Positions 7,074 through 15,639 of a stretch of 64,000 nt of DNA are shown in pieces. Both the position numbers and the translations under genes were made by a program. This DNA is from JAEYOM01 sp036260935 (GTDB lineage Bacteria > Bacillota > Clostridia > Acetivibrionales > DTU013): NCBI GenBank assembly GCA_036260935.1, contig DATALQ010000035.1:62001-126000 (forward strand), in the 5' to 3' direction. Each line of letters begins with the position of its first letter. Positions within the stretch are counted from its first letter, which is position 1. Under the pieces are notes generated by a model. The model had not been told where the DNA came from. It was given only the letters and a program-made list of their open reading frames with translations, and made no database searches.

Positions 7074-8624
7074 ATGGAAGACTATATTATTGAAATGCTT
7101 CATATAACAAAAGAATTTCCCGGCATTATCGCCAATGACGATATTACCTTGAAGTTGAAAAAGGGCGAGATTCATGCTCTTCTGGGCGAAAATGGCGCGG
7201 GAAAGTCCACCCTTATGAGTGTGCTCTTCGGTCTGTACCAGGCTGAAAAGGGTGAAATCAGGAAGAACGGAAATGTCGTAAAGATCAATAATCCCAACGA
7301 TGCCAACGATCTGGGCATCGGAATGGTACACCAGCATTTCAAGCTGGTCGAGATCTTTACGGTGCTTGAAAATATAATTTTAGGCGTTGAGCCGAACAAA
7401 ATGGGCTTTCTGCAGAGAAAAAAAGCCCGCGAAAAGATAATTAAGCTAAGCGAGCAGTATGGACTCAAGGTTGACCCCGACGCCTTGATCGAAAATATCT
7501 CGGTCGGCATGCAGCAGCGGGTTGAAATATTGAAGATGTTGTATCGTGAAAATGAGATCCTTATTTTCGACGAACCGACCGCAGTTCTGACCCCGCAGGA
7601 AATAGACGAACTTATGGAAATCATGCGGGGCTTCGCAAGAGAAGGCAAATCAATACTTTTTATAACGCATAAACTAAACGAGATCATCGCTGTTGCCGAC
7701 CGCTGTACCGTATTGCGCAAGGGCAGGCTGATAGGTACAGTAGACATAAAGGATACCACCAGGGAGGAACTGTCCAGGATGATGGTCGGACGCGACGTAC
7801 TCCTAAAAGTGGACAAAAAAGATGCAAAACCCGGTAATGTTGTACTTTCTGTAAGAAATATCACTGTTCCCTCCAAAACTCATAAGAATAATGCCGTCAA
7901 AAATGTCACCTTCAACGTAAGAGCCGGAGAGATCGTGTGTCTCGCGGGAATAGACGGAAACGGGCAATCCGAATTCATACAGGCACTTACAGGTCTTGAA
8001 AGGACAAGCAGCGGCAGTATATCGCTCTGCGGCAGAGATATCACGAAGGCGCCGATCCGCAGCAGGTCAAAAGCCGGAATGAGCCATATACCCGAGGATC
8101 GTCAGAAGCACGGCCTTATTCTGGATTATTCTCTGGAACAGAATCTTGTGCTTCAGCGTTACTGGCAGCCTGAATTCCAAAGCCATGGCTTTATAAAAAA
8201 CCGCGAGGTGCGGGATTACGCTGAAAAACTGATAGAACAGTATGACGTCAGGAGCGGGCAAGGGCCTGTTACCACCGTGCGGAGCATGTCGGGCGGCAAT
8301 CAGCAGAAGGCCATACTTGCCCGCGAAATAGACAAGGAGCATGAATTGTTGATAGCGGTTCAACCTACACGAGGTCTTGATGTAGGAGCCATCGAATATA
8401 TCCATAAACAGCTGGTCGCACGGCGTGATGCCGGTAAAGCCGTGTTATTGATGTCTCTCGAGCTGGAAGAGGTCATGAATGTAAGCGACCGCATCCTTGT
8501 AATGTATGAAGGCGAAATAGTCGGCGAGTTCGATCCTAAGGCAGTCACCGTACAGGAGCTGGGCTTGTACATGTCGGGCGCAAAACGTCAGATGGCAAAG
8601 GAGATTGAACATGCAGTCGTTTGA
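7074..8624 (+). CDS. Nucleoside ABC importer ATPase (two ABC domains)
   Basis: A 516-residue cytoplasmic ATPase with two nucleotide-binding domains in one chain, as in the RbsA/YufO (NupO) class. Domain 1 has Walker A GENGAGKST, Q-loop HQHFKLV, signature SVGMQQRVEIL and Walker B ILIFDEPTAVL. Domain 2 begins near residue 262 and has the degenerate Walker A GIDGNGQSE usual for the second half of this class, then signature SGGNQQKAIL and AVQPTRGLDVGA. It powers uptake with the BMP lipoprotein and the two permeases downstream; the next gene overlaps its 3' end by 14 nt, suggesting translational coupling. Confidence 0.92.
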   Translation: MEDYIIEMLHITKEFPGIIANDDITLKLKKGEIHALLGENGAGKSTLMSVLFGLYQAEKGEIRKNGNVVKINNPNDANDLGIGMVHQHFKLVEIFTVLENIILGVEPNKMGFLQRKKAREKIIKLSEQYGLKVDPDALIENISVGMQQRVEILKMLYRENEILIFDEPTAVLTPQEIDELMEIMRGFAREGKSILFITHKLNEIIAVADRCTVLRKGRLIGTVDIKDTTREELSRMMVGRDVLLKVDKKDAKPGNVVLSVRNITVPSKTHKNNAVKNVTFNVRAGEIVCLAGIDGNGQSEFIQALTGLERTSSGSISLCGRDITKAPIRSRSKAGMSHIPEDRQKHGLILDYSLEQNLVLQRYWQPEFQSHGFIKNREVRDYAEKLIEQYDVRSGQGPVTTVRSMSGGNQQKAILAREIDKEHELLIAVQPTRGLDVGAIEYIHKQLVARRDAGKAVLLMSLELEEVMNVSDRILVMYEGEIVGEFDPKAVTVQELGLYMSGAKRQMAKEIEHAVV

Positions 8625-9705
8625 TATTGGAAAAATAACTAAGAATAAAGGCTTTTCGGCATTTACGGCGGCATTGCTGGCAATTTTCCTTGGGCTCGTA
8701 TTCGGGTTCATAATAATGCTTGCCGCCAGTCCCGAAAATTCCATTCCGGGCTTCCAGATGGTATTGTTGGGCGGTCTTGAACGTCTGGGCGACGTGTTCT
8801 ATTTTGCAACCCCGATCCTCATGACAGGGTTGGCAGTTGGATTTGCATTTAAGATGGGCCTGTTCAACATCGGCGCATCTGGCCAATACACCATGGGTAT
8901 GTACTTTGCCCTTTACGTCGGATTCATGTGGGACCTCCCTGCCGGCTTACGCTGGATAGCATGCGTAATTGCAGGCATGCTCGGAGGTTTGCTCTGGGGA
9001 CTGATCCCGGGAATCTTCAAGGCCTTGCTTAATGTGAACGAGGTTATCACCTCCATCATGTTCAACTATATCGGCATGTACCTGGTTGATATGCTGATAC
9101 AGAGTAATGCCAGGATGTTCGTCACAACCATGAACCGGACCGCCTATCTCCCCGATGCGGCGAAGCTGCCCGGACTCGGTATCCCGAACTCGAGTGTAAA
9201 TGTCTCGATCATTATAGCTATGGCAATCGCCATAATATTGTATATAGTTTTGAATAAAACAACCTTCGGTTACGAGTTGAAAGCAACGGGCTACAACAAG
9301 CATGCAAGCACATACGCGGGAATGAACGGAAAACGTAATGTTATTCTGACCATGGCTATCGCAGGCGCAATGGCTGGGTTCGGAGGCGCGTTCGCAATCC
9401 TGGCTCCTTCCGCGATCTCAGGCAGCAGCATGACCTACGAACCAATAAACGTCATCGCTGTAAACGGCTTCAACGGTATCGCGGTAGCGCTGCTCGGGAA
9501 TTCGAGTCCCATAGGTATCATCTTCTCCGCCCTGTTTGTGTCATACATCCAGCGCGGCGGCACGCTTGCAAGCCTGTTCGGCTTCAAGCCGGAGATCATC
9601 GACGTAGTCATCGCAGTTATCATTTACTTCTCGGCCTTTGCAATGTTTATGAATTCCGTGGTCGTCAAGCTGTTCAAAAAACGTAGTAAAAAGGAGGAGG
9701 TGTAA
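8611..9705 (+). CDS. Nucleoside ABC importer permease 1
   Basis: A 364-residue polytopic membrane protein of the BPD_transp_2 (branched-chain/ribose-type permease) family, homologous in layout to YufP/NupP. Several hydrophobic helices are evident (for example residues about 20-40, 65-85, 110-135 and 190-215). The segment KMGLFNIGASGQYTMG and the coupling-loop region ELKATGYNKHASTYAGMN are typical of this permease class. The ATG at 8611 has AAAGGAG eight nt upstream, which is better than an in-frame TTG at 8605. The start lies inside the 3' end of the ATPase gene. Confidence 0.9.
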   Translation: MQSFDIGKITKNKGFSAFTAALLAIFLGLVFGFIIMLAASPENSIPGFQMVLLGGLERLGDVFYFATPILMTGLAVGFAFKMGLFNIGASGQYTMGMYFALYVGFMWDLPAGLRWIACVIAGMLGGLLWGLIPGIFKALLNVNEVITSIMFNYIGMYLVDMLIQSNARMFVTTMNRTAYLPDAAKLPGLGIPNSSVNVSIIIAMAIAIILYIVLNKTTFGYELKATGYNKHASTYAGMNGKRNVILTMAIAGAMAGFGGAFAILAPSAISGSSMTYEPINVIAVNGFNGIAVALLGNSSPIGIIFSALFVSYIQRGGTLASLFGFKPEIIDVVIAVIIYFSAFAMFMNSVVVKLFKKRSKKEEV

Positions 9706-9708
9706 CCT

Positions 9709-10674
9709 ATGGATACGTTGTATTATCTGATTCAGAATACACTTCCGGTCGCAATACCCCTGCTTTTGGTTGCGCTGGGCGGCATGTTCAGCGAACGCAG
9801 CGGCGTCATAAATATAGCACTCGAAGGTATCATGCTGTTTGGCGCTTTCTTCGGCTGCCTGTTCGTTTACTTTATAAAGGGCATACCCATAGACGTACAG
9901 ATAATATTGCTGCTTGCCATGGCTGTTGCTGCGGTCTCGGGGCTACTGTATTCCATGCTGCTTTCCTTTGCAGCCGTAAACATGAAAGCAGACCAGACCA
10001 TTACGGGAACTGCATTGAATATGTTAATTCCTGCAGCTATCCTCCTGTTTGCCAAAATGTTTTTCAACAGCGACGGTATCACGACCGACGTCAACTTCTA
10101 TATTAAAAAAGTACCCGGTCTGGGTGATATACCGGTACTCGGGAATCTGTTCTTCCAGAATACCTATATTACCGTATATATAGGGATATTGTTCCTGATT
10201 ATTGCGACGGTCATTTTCTATAAAACGAAGTTCGGCCTGCGGCTGCGTTCCTGCGGCGAACATCCCCACGCGGCAGATTCCGTCGGAATCAACGTATATG
10301 TCATGCGCCATGCAGGTGTAGGTATTTCAGGCATACTGGGCGGAATCGGAGGATTTTTCTACGCGGTAGGAATAATGAACAGCAATATCAACGGACACAC
10401 GGGCGTTGCAGGATTTGGCTTCCTTGCCCTGGCCGTAATGATATTCGGTCAGTGGAAACCGTTAAAGATACTGCTTGCGTCGCTGTTCTTCGCATTCCTG
10501 CGCACACTGGCTTATTCGATTTCGCTTATTCCGTTCCTAGAGGCGCTCGATATCAATCAAACCTATTACAAGATGCTTCCCTATCTGGCAACAATGGTCG
10601 TCCTCGCATTTACATCCAAGAAGTCGAGGGCTCCCAAGGCCGAAGGCATACCGTACGATATGAGCGCGAGGTAG
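9709..10674 (+). CDS. Nucleoside ABC importer permease 2
   Basis: A 321-residue membrane protein, second permease of the pair (YufQ/NupQ-like). It begins with the characteristic LGGMFSERSGVINIALEGIMLFGAF, in which the SGVxNIxxEG motif marks the family, and later has GLRLRSCGEHPHAADSVGIN, the cytoplasmic coupling loop. About eight hydrophobic segments can be picked out. An AAGGAGGAGGTG site precedes the ATG and only 3 nt separate it from the first permease. It is the last gene of the cluster; a terminator follows at 10747. Confidence 0.9.
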   Translation: MDTLYYLIQNTLPVAIPLLLVALGGMFSERSGVINIALEGIMLFGAFFGCLFVYFIKGIPIDVQIILLLAMAVAAVSGLLYSMLLSFAAVNMKADQTITGTALNMLIPAAILLFAKMFFNSDGITTDVNFYIKKVPGLGDIPVLGNLFFQNTYITVYIGILFLIIATVIFYKTKFGLRLRSCGEHPHAADSVGINVYVMRHAGVGISGILGGIGGFFYAVGIMNSNINGHTGVAGFGFLALAVMIFGQWKPLKILLASLFFAFLRTLAYSISLIPFLEALDINQTYYKMLPYLATMVVLAFTSKKSRAPKAEGIPYDMSAR

Positions 10675-10746
10675 CAATTTGTCACACTTTTATCATCTGG
10701 TGCGTCGCTGATGGGCTAGATCAACTTTGACCGGTATTAAAACAAG

Positions 10747-10785
10747 AGCCGCAAGCTGTTTGTATCAAGTAGCCTGCGGCTTTTT
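10747..10785 (+). terminator. Terminator of the nucleoside cluster
   Basis: AGCCGCA (10747-10753) pairs with TGCGGCT (10775-10781), with extra AGC pairing inside, followed by TTTTT. It lies 72 nt after the second permease stop codon. Confidence 0.8.
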
Positions 10786-10874
10786 AAGTACCTCAATTTT
10801 CTATTTCAGGTCAATCCAACAAATCAACCCTTGAATAATTTTGCTCAAGATAACACGAGAAACGGCTGAATATA

Positions 10875-11828
10875 TTATAGGATACAAGGAATCAAGCTTC
10901 CTGACGAAAAAGGTTCAAATATTGTTTCCTGCCAGCGCTCAAGCGCCGCAGGAAACCAATCGGTCCATTCCCCTGCCCGTGTGTATTGACAGCAGACAAA
11001 AAGCAGCACTGCAAGCGAAAAATAAGCATCTAAATAACGGCGGTTTACCTTGCCCCGAACACTTTCCCAACCTTTTAGCAAAAGCTTCTGCTCCTCCCTA
11101 TCCGACGTCGCACCCATAAGACCGCCAAGATCCATATATGAATGAGCGTATCCGGTGAGCGACCAGTCAATCAGCCCCACCTTTTCGCCTGTCCAAATCA
11201 TATTGCCAAAACCCGGGTCTGCATGGGCAATTAAAGTCTTTTCGCTTGCGTCCATTTCTTTCATTACACAAGAAACGGCCTCGAGAGCTTTTATGATACT
11301 CCTGATTGCTTTGTCAGAAAAATATTCGGCTCCCTGCCCGGCTTTTGCAACGAGGCTTTCTATGAGTTTCTGATCATATGAAAACCGGGCAAAGGAATTC
11401 AGGACGGAATTGGCATCTGCTGCATTTCTGAGTTTTGCCAGTGTCTGTCCGGCAGAAACCAATATCTGCTCAGAACGGTTTACCGTATTAAGCGGCGTTC
11501 CTTCCATCCAGCTTAGCAGGCTTGCGAGCGTTCCATCCGAAAGCTTTGCAATAACATCGCCTGAAGATGTTTTTACGGGTATTTGCACTGCAATGTCCGT
11601 CTGTTCCCCTAACGCGCTGATGAGGCCTAATTCGCTTCGCAGCAGCGTTTCCTGATCTCCGCCCAAAACGTCCAAGTTGAAGCCTGAAACCGGAGTTTTC
11701 AGTCGAAGACAAAATGACTTCTCACTGCAGTCGATCCGATATGTACGATTTTCATTATGCCTCAGAAGCGTAGCATTGGCGTTTTCAAGCCCATACAGGG
11801 ATAAGGCTTCGCTGATGCAATCAATCAT
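10875..11828 (-). CDS. APH/choline-kinase-family phosphotransferase
   Basis: A 317-residue soluble protein of the aminoglycoside phosphotransferase fold. The catalytic loop is HADPGFGNMIW (HxDxxxxN, near residue 200) and the metal-binding segment is VGLIDWSLTGYAHSYMDLGG. The N-lobe has YRIDCSEKSFCLRLKTP, a plausible nucleotide-lysine strand. The family includes aminoglycoside kinases, type II homoserine kinases and many phosphotransferases of unknown substrate, so resistance must not be assumed. It is the last gene of a long minus-strand run of small-molecule enzymes. The start ATG has AGGA about 12 nt upstream. Confidence 0.75.
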   Translation of the reverse strand: MIDCISEALSLYGLENANATLLRHNENRTYRIDCSEKSFCLRLKTPVSGFNLDVLGGDQETLLRSELGLISALGEQTDIAVQIPVKTSSGDVIAKLSDGTLASLLSWMEGTPLNTVNRSEQILVSAGQTLAKLRNAADANSVLNSFARFSYDQKLIESLVAKAGQGAEYFSDKAIRSIIKALEAVSCVMKEMDASEKTLIAHADPGFGNMIWTGEKVGLIDWSLTGYAHSYMDLGGLMGATSDREEQKLLLKGWESVRGKVNRRYLDAYFSLAVLLFVCCQYTRAGEWTDWFPAALERWQETIFEPFSSGSLIPCIL

Positions 11829-11847
11829 GGTGTCAATATTCCTTTCT

Positions 11848-12945
11848 CTATTGTTGCAATACTGATGGAACTATATAGTCCTTCACGTACTGAGGAGGAC
11901 GTGTTGAATTATCCGTATACCAGCTGGTAAAAACAGCAATCAAGTTTAAATCAGGCACCACAAAAATATACTGTTCCCGCGCACCCCATGCAAAATATGT
12001 TTTGTGGCCATGGTAAGAATTTATCCACCATTGATAGCCATAGTTTCCGCCAACACCGTTATCCTCCTTGCTGCCTTCAGACTGGTATTCTGTAGATTCT
12101 TCAATCCATTTTGACGATATCAGCTGCTTTCCGGCCCATTTGCCTTTATTCAGGTAAAGATAAGCGAATCTTGCAGCATCTTCGGCAGTCATTTCCAGCC
12201 AAGCGCCCCCGTTATTGACTCCCTGGGGATCTGTCGGCCATTCTACAGATTTCATCCCTATTTTACCGAACAGGTTCTCCTTTGCGAAATCAAACGTACT
12301 CTCCCCCGTCGATTCTTGTACAATATATGAAAGCAGGTGTGAAGCGCCGGAATTGTAGTTGAATACATCCCCGGGTTTCTCAGCCATTTGTCTACCTACT
12401 ATAAACCTAATCCAATTTTCACTATTAATCATTGGGGCAAAAAAATGATTCCATTCCGTAGACTCCGGCCAATCGATCCCACTTGTCATATTCAGCAGAT
12501 GACGCACGGACATTGCCTGCTTAAGCTTATCCTCATCAGCCTTTTTAAACTCCGTGATATACTTTGCCACCTTATCATCCACACTGTTTATGTAGCCTTT
12601 ATCAATGGCAATACCTACTATTGCAGATGTTATGCTCTTTGTGCAGGAGTACCAGTTAAAAGCAGTCTTTTTTGAGCAGCCCGGCTTATAATATTCGAGT
12701 ACCTTGTACCCGTTCCGTACTATCAGAAGAGAGTTTATTTGGCCTTCCTTCTTAACCTTGGCAAGCATATTGTTGATTATCGAAGTATCGAAGCCTTGTT
12801 TTTGAAGCGTCGAAGACTCCCATTTTCTGGTCGGAAAGCTCGCCTGCCTATATTTTGTACCATTGTCGACGGCAGGGCTGAACCCCGATGAAACAAGAAA
12901 TATCGAAGTGCAAATGAAGGCGCATAATACCTTTGTGTATTTCAT
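11848..12945 (-). CDS. Exported serine hydrolase, class C beta-lactamase fold
   Basis: A 365-residue protein with an N-terminal signal peptide (KYTKVLCAFICTSIFLVSS) and a beta-lactamase/PBP4*-like domain. The SxxK nucleophile motif is SCTK in WYSCTKSITSAIVG, the second motif is YNS in FNYNSGASHLLSY, and a WGAREQYIFVVPDL segment near the C-terminus fills the third-motif position. Such enzymes are usually esterases or D-aminopeptidases rather than true beta-lactamases. Expected outside the membrane. The C-terminal stop is 19 nt from the start of the phosphotransferase gene downstream. Confidence 0.85.
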   Translation of the reverse strand: MKYTKVLCAFICTSIFLVSSGFSPAVDNGTKYRQASFPTRKWESSTLQKQGFDTSIINNMLAKVKKEGQINSLLIVRNGYKVLEYYKPGCSKKTAFNWYSCTKSITSAIVGIAIDKGYINSVDDKVAKYITEFKKADEDKLKQAMSVRHLLNMTSGIDWPESTEWNHFFAPMINSENWIRFIVGRQMAEKPGDVFNYNSGASHLLSYIVQESTGESTFDFAKENLFGKIGMKSVEWPTDPQGVNNGGAWLEMTAEDAARFAYLYLNKGKWAGKQLISSKWIEESTEYQSEGSKEDNGVGGNYGYQWWINSYHGHKTYFAWGAREQYIFVVPDLNLIAVFTSWYTDNSTRPPQYVKDYIVPSVLQQ

Positions 12946-13023
12946 AGATTCAATACCCTTCCCGAAAAATTCTCCCTTTTATCCATAAGGCTCGTATCAG
13001 CTAAACCCTTCTCATTCGTAGGT

Positions 13024-14568
13024 TTATGAGCCGTACCCCTTCAAAACATTATCAATATATTCTGTAGCTGACTTTTTAAAATCGGCAATTGCCTGTTCGC
13101 GTGATTTCTTACCATCCATATATTCATGCGCCTGTTCAATCCAATAAAAGCTTATTCTCTCGTCGTACTTGGTAGCGTTCCTGCAGTATGTATTATTTCC
13201 TGCAGAAATGAAGGCGTCGAATTGATTCTGACCGCCAAGAAAGTCATTTTTCCCGTCGGACACTTTCATGACCGCAGCGGAAATTACAGTATCCTTAGCA
13301 CCATATCCTAGTTTGCCATTTGCCCATAAATACTGCAGTCCGGTCTCTGAGGTATCAAGAGTTATCCACTTGAGTATCTCCGCAACTCCATCCTTTTCTC
13401 TGGTGTCCTTATTGGCGAGGATCCATGTCCCGCCCCAGTAAAAGCTTACTGGAGAATCACATATAGCCCAGTCGCCATACGTTCCTTCTCCTGCAGTTTT
13501 GCCTCCGCTGTTTGAAACCATTACATAGTTAATAAACCACGATGGTCCAAAATAGCCGAATACTTTTTTCCCACCTTCATTATTCATATCCTTGTACCAA
13601 GCATCAGTCCAGGATCTTGTATTATTGATATAACCTTTTTCCTTGAGTTCCATGGCGAGGTCCAGGAAGGCTTCACGTTTAGGATCAATAAACAGTTTGC
13701 CGTCAACTACCCATGCCTGATCAGCATTCATATTCAATACCTGCCAGATATCATCCGCGCTGGAACAAATACGATACCCCTTTGCTTTCAAACCGGCAGC
13801 GGCTATTAAGAACTTATCCCATCCCGGTCCTACGATAGCTTTAATTTTGGAAGGGTCATCCGTGCCCCATACTTTTTTCGCTATCGAACGACGATATACA
13901 AATGCGCCTGAGGTTGATTGGTAGCCAAGGCCTACAACCTTCCCTTCAGGGTTTGTTCCCAGGTCAACAACATATTTGGCGACGGAAGCCTCCCTTAACA
14001 GTTTGTCGATATCGATTCCCAGGTCTATATAAGCGGCAGCATATTTACTAGCTTCCCCTTTTGTGTATTTTACTGTATAAGCGCTTTCGACGGCATAAAT
14101 ATCCGGCATATCAGTACCCCCAGCCGCCAGTGCCTTATCAAGGAGCGTCTGCATACTTATGTCCGAGTTCGATAAATCAGTCAACTTAATTTCGTAACCG
14201 AAATTCGGGTGGAGTTCCTTGAACTTTTCGATAATTCCCGTGAGTTCATGGGTGTAACTCCAGACATTGATTATCTTATCCTCGGGGGTTTTTGTGGCTT
14301 CCTGCTCTTGTTGATCGTCCGGACCATTTTGCTCAGCCGGAGTAACAGCCGGAGTATTTAGTGAAGTTGAATTCTGAGTATTTGAATCTTGTGCGCTCGA
14401 ATTCTGAATGCATGAATTTTGTGTTATTGAACTCTGGGTACTTGAATTCTCAGCGCTCGAGCTCTGATCGTTCGAACTCTGTGAGCTTTTTTCATTCTGA
14501 CCACACCCTGATAATGTCAGAGGTAAAATGAACAACAATATAACTAATAAATTGACGTACCTTTTCAT
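13024..14568 (-). CDS. Extracellular solute-binding lipoprotein (sugar ABC type), orphan
   Basis: A 514-residue lipoprotein with signal peptide and lipobox LTLSGCGQ. Right after the cysteine comes an eight-copy five-residue repeat rich in S, N, Q and T (coded by 14369-14488), then a Q/E/P linker, then a family 1 extracellular solute-binding domain from about residue 95 (INVWSYTHELTGIIEKFKEL, then DMPDIYAVE, YFGPSWFINYVM, WGGTWILANKDTREKDG). Sugar-type importers normally have two permease genes next to the binding protein; none is here, so it must work with permeases elsewhere or as a sensor. A GAGGGG site precedes the ATG. The low-complexity region probably is a flexible stalk holding the domain off the membrane. 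Confidence 0.85.
   Translation of the reverse strand: MKRYVNLLVILLFILPLTLSGCGQNEKSSQSSNDQSSSAENSSTQSSITQNSCIQNSSAQDSNTQNSTSLNTPAVTPAEQNGPDDQQEQEATKTPEDKIINVWSYTHELTGIIEKFKELHPNFGYEIKLTDLSNSDISMQTLLDKALAAGGTDMPDIYAVESAYTVKYTKGEASKYAAAYIDLGIDIDKLLREASVAKYVVDLGTNPEGKVVGLGYQSTSGAFVYRRSIAKKVWGTDDPSKIKAIVGPGWDKFLIAAAGLKAKGYRICSSADDIWQVLNMNADQAWVVDGKLFIDPKREAFLDLAMELKEKGYINNTRSWTDAWYKDMNNEGGKKVFGYFGPSWFINYVMVSNSGGKTAGEGTYGDWAICDSPVSFYWGGTWILANKDTREKDGVAEILKWITLDTSETGLQYLWANGKLGYGAKDTVISAAVMKVSDGKNDFLGGQNQFDAFISAGNNTYCRNATKYDERISFYWIEQAHEYMDGKKSREQAIADFKKSATEYIDNVLKGYGS
14369..14488. repeat. 15-bp x 8 in-frame tandem repeat
   Basis: Eight consecutive 15-bp units, each starting GA(A/G)(T/C)(T/C)(C/T)T on the plus strand, inside the solute-binding lipoprotein gene. 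They encode units such as STQSS, ITQNS, CIQNS, SAQDS and NTQNS. Units differ by point changes but never in length, so the reading frame is kept. Confidence 0.9.
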
Positions 14569-14612
14569 AACAACCCCTCATATCAATCTATCAACGAGAA
14601 ACTATTACACAC

Positions 14613-15059
14613 TTAAGTATAATAGATCAACTTGGGTACCATTCTTCCTTTTCTAACTAAAGATTCTACTTCGCCAATCTGCCAGGCTCCCAGTTTTGTA
14701 TAAAATCCAACCGCCTGAGGACTGGTAACCAAAACGATTTTATCGATTCCATTTTCTTTACAATACCCAACCATGTGATTCCACAAGCGCTTTCCATATC
14801 CCTTGCCGATATATAGCGGATCTATATAAAGATATTCCAGTTCAGTTTCCTCTTTATCAAGTGATAAACCGTAGAAGCCCAATATTTTTTCTTGTTCTTC
14901 AAGAATATAAGTCGGATTTTTATTTATAAAGCCATCCGTCACCTTATATGTCGTTTTGAAACTGTTCATAAAATCCGGATCATAACCCCAATACGCTTCC
15001 GATCTTATCGCAATATCAGTCAAAACAGCTGATTCATCTGCCTTTGCTTGCCTGATCAT
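14613..15059 (-). CDS. GNAT-family N-acetyltransferase
   Basis: A 149-residue protein of the GCN5-related acetyltransferase fold. The acetyl-CoA pyrophosphate-binding segment is IGKGYGKRLWNHMV (Q/RxxGxG/A type) near residue 87-100, preceded by the beta4 strand ELEYLYIDPLY and followed by VTSPQAVGFYTKLGAWQIG, the usual beta5-alpha4 pattern. The substrate is not deducible. Start placed at the ATG (15059); a TTG two codons earlier is also possible. Part of the accessory minus-strand block. Confidence 0.82.
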   Translation of the reverse strand: MIRQAKADESAVLTDIAIRSEAYWGYDPDFMNSFKTTYKVTDGFINKNPTYILEEQEKILGFYGLSLDKEETELEYLYIDPLYIGKGYGKRLWNHMVGYCKENGIDKIVLVTSPQAVGFYTKLGAWQIGEVESLVRKGRMVPKLIYYT

Positions 15060-15082
15060 AAACAAGGAATACCCCTCACTCT

Positions 15083-15610
15083 TCAGTCAATTCTTATTTC
15101 ATGTATCGAACAGTTCTGTATTCCCACTTTCTCTGTCATACAATGAATGACCATTCCATGGGTTACCACAATAACTTTTTTATAGTTTATATATCTTTTT
15201 AGAACATCCATGACTCTTTCCCTAACACTGGCTCTTGTTTCCCAATTATATGTTCCGCTCGGGTTTTCCAATCCATTATACTTCTGCTCCTCTATTGCAA
15301 TCTGTTTCAGCTCATCAAAGCTTTTTACCCGGTAAGTTAAATCAAGTTCATGTTCTCTCAGGTCCACTTCTACCCTAAAATCTATATTAAGATTTTTCGA
15401 TAGAATTGCAGAAGTCTGCATTGTTCTCGTATACGGTGATGATATTATCATATCACAGTCCTTAAGCCTCTCATCGTTACAACATTCTATAGCTTGCTGA
15501 ACGCCTTCTTCAGTTAGGGGGGCCAACTCCAGTCCATGCCCGATAAAATTTTTATCTTTCACTGCGTCATAATCGTGTTTGCCATGTCTTATCAAATAAA
15601 AAGTCGTCAT
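15083..15610 (-). CDS. Histidine phosphatase family protein
   Basis: A 175-residue phosphoglycerate-mutase-like phosphatase. The phospho-acceptor motif is FYLIRHGKHDY at residues 4-14; an arginine-bearing SSPYTRTMQTSAIL follows near residue 65, and the second catalytic histidine is in VVTHGMVIHCM. GGAGGGTGCT directly precedes the ATG at 15610, which is preferred to the in-frame ATG at 15637. Substrates of such small single-domain phosphatases vary (sugar phosphates, phosphoproteins); none can be named here. The upstream nucleotidyltransferase gene ends 29 nt before. Confidence 0.85.
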   Translation of the reverse strand: MTTFYLIRHGKHDYDAVKDKNFIGHGLELAPLTEEGVQQAIECCNDERLKDCDMIISSPYTRTMQTSAILSKNLNIDFRVEVDLREHELDLTYRVKSFDELKQIAIEEQKYNGLENPSGTYNWETRASVRERVMDVLKRYINYKKVIVVTHGMVIHCMTEKVGIQNCSIHEIRID

Positions 15611-15639
15611 AGCACCCTCCAAATATGCATTTATCACTC

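Noticed and set aside
11848..12945. Calling the serine hydrolase a beta-lactamase
   Set aside because: SCTK and YNS motifs are shared with esterases and D-aminopeptidases, and the third motif is not KTG.
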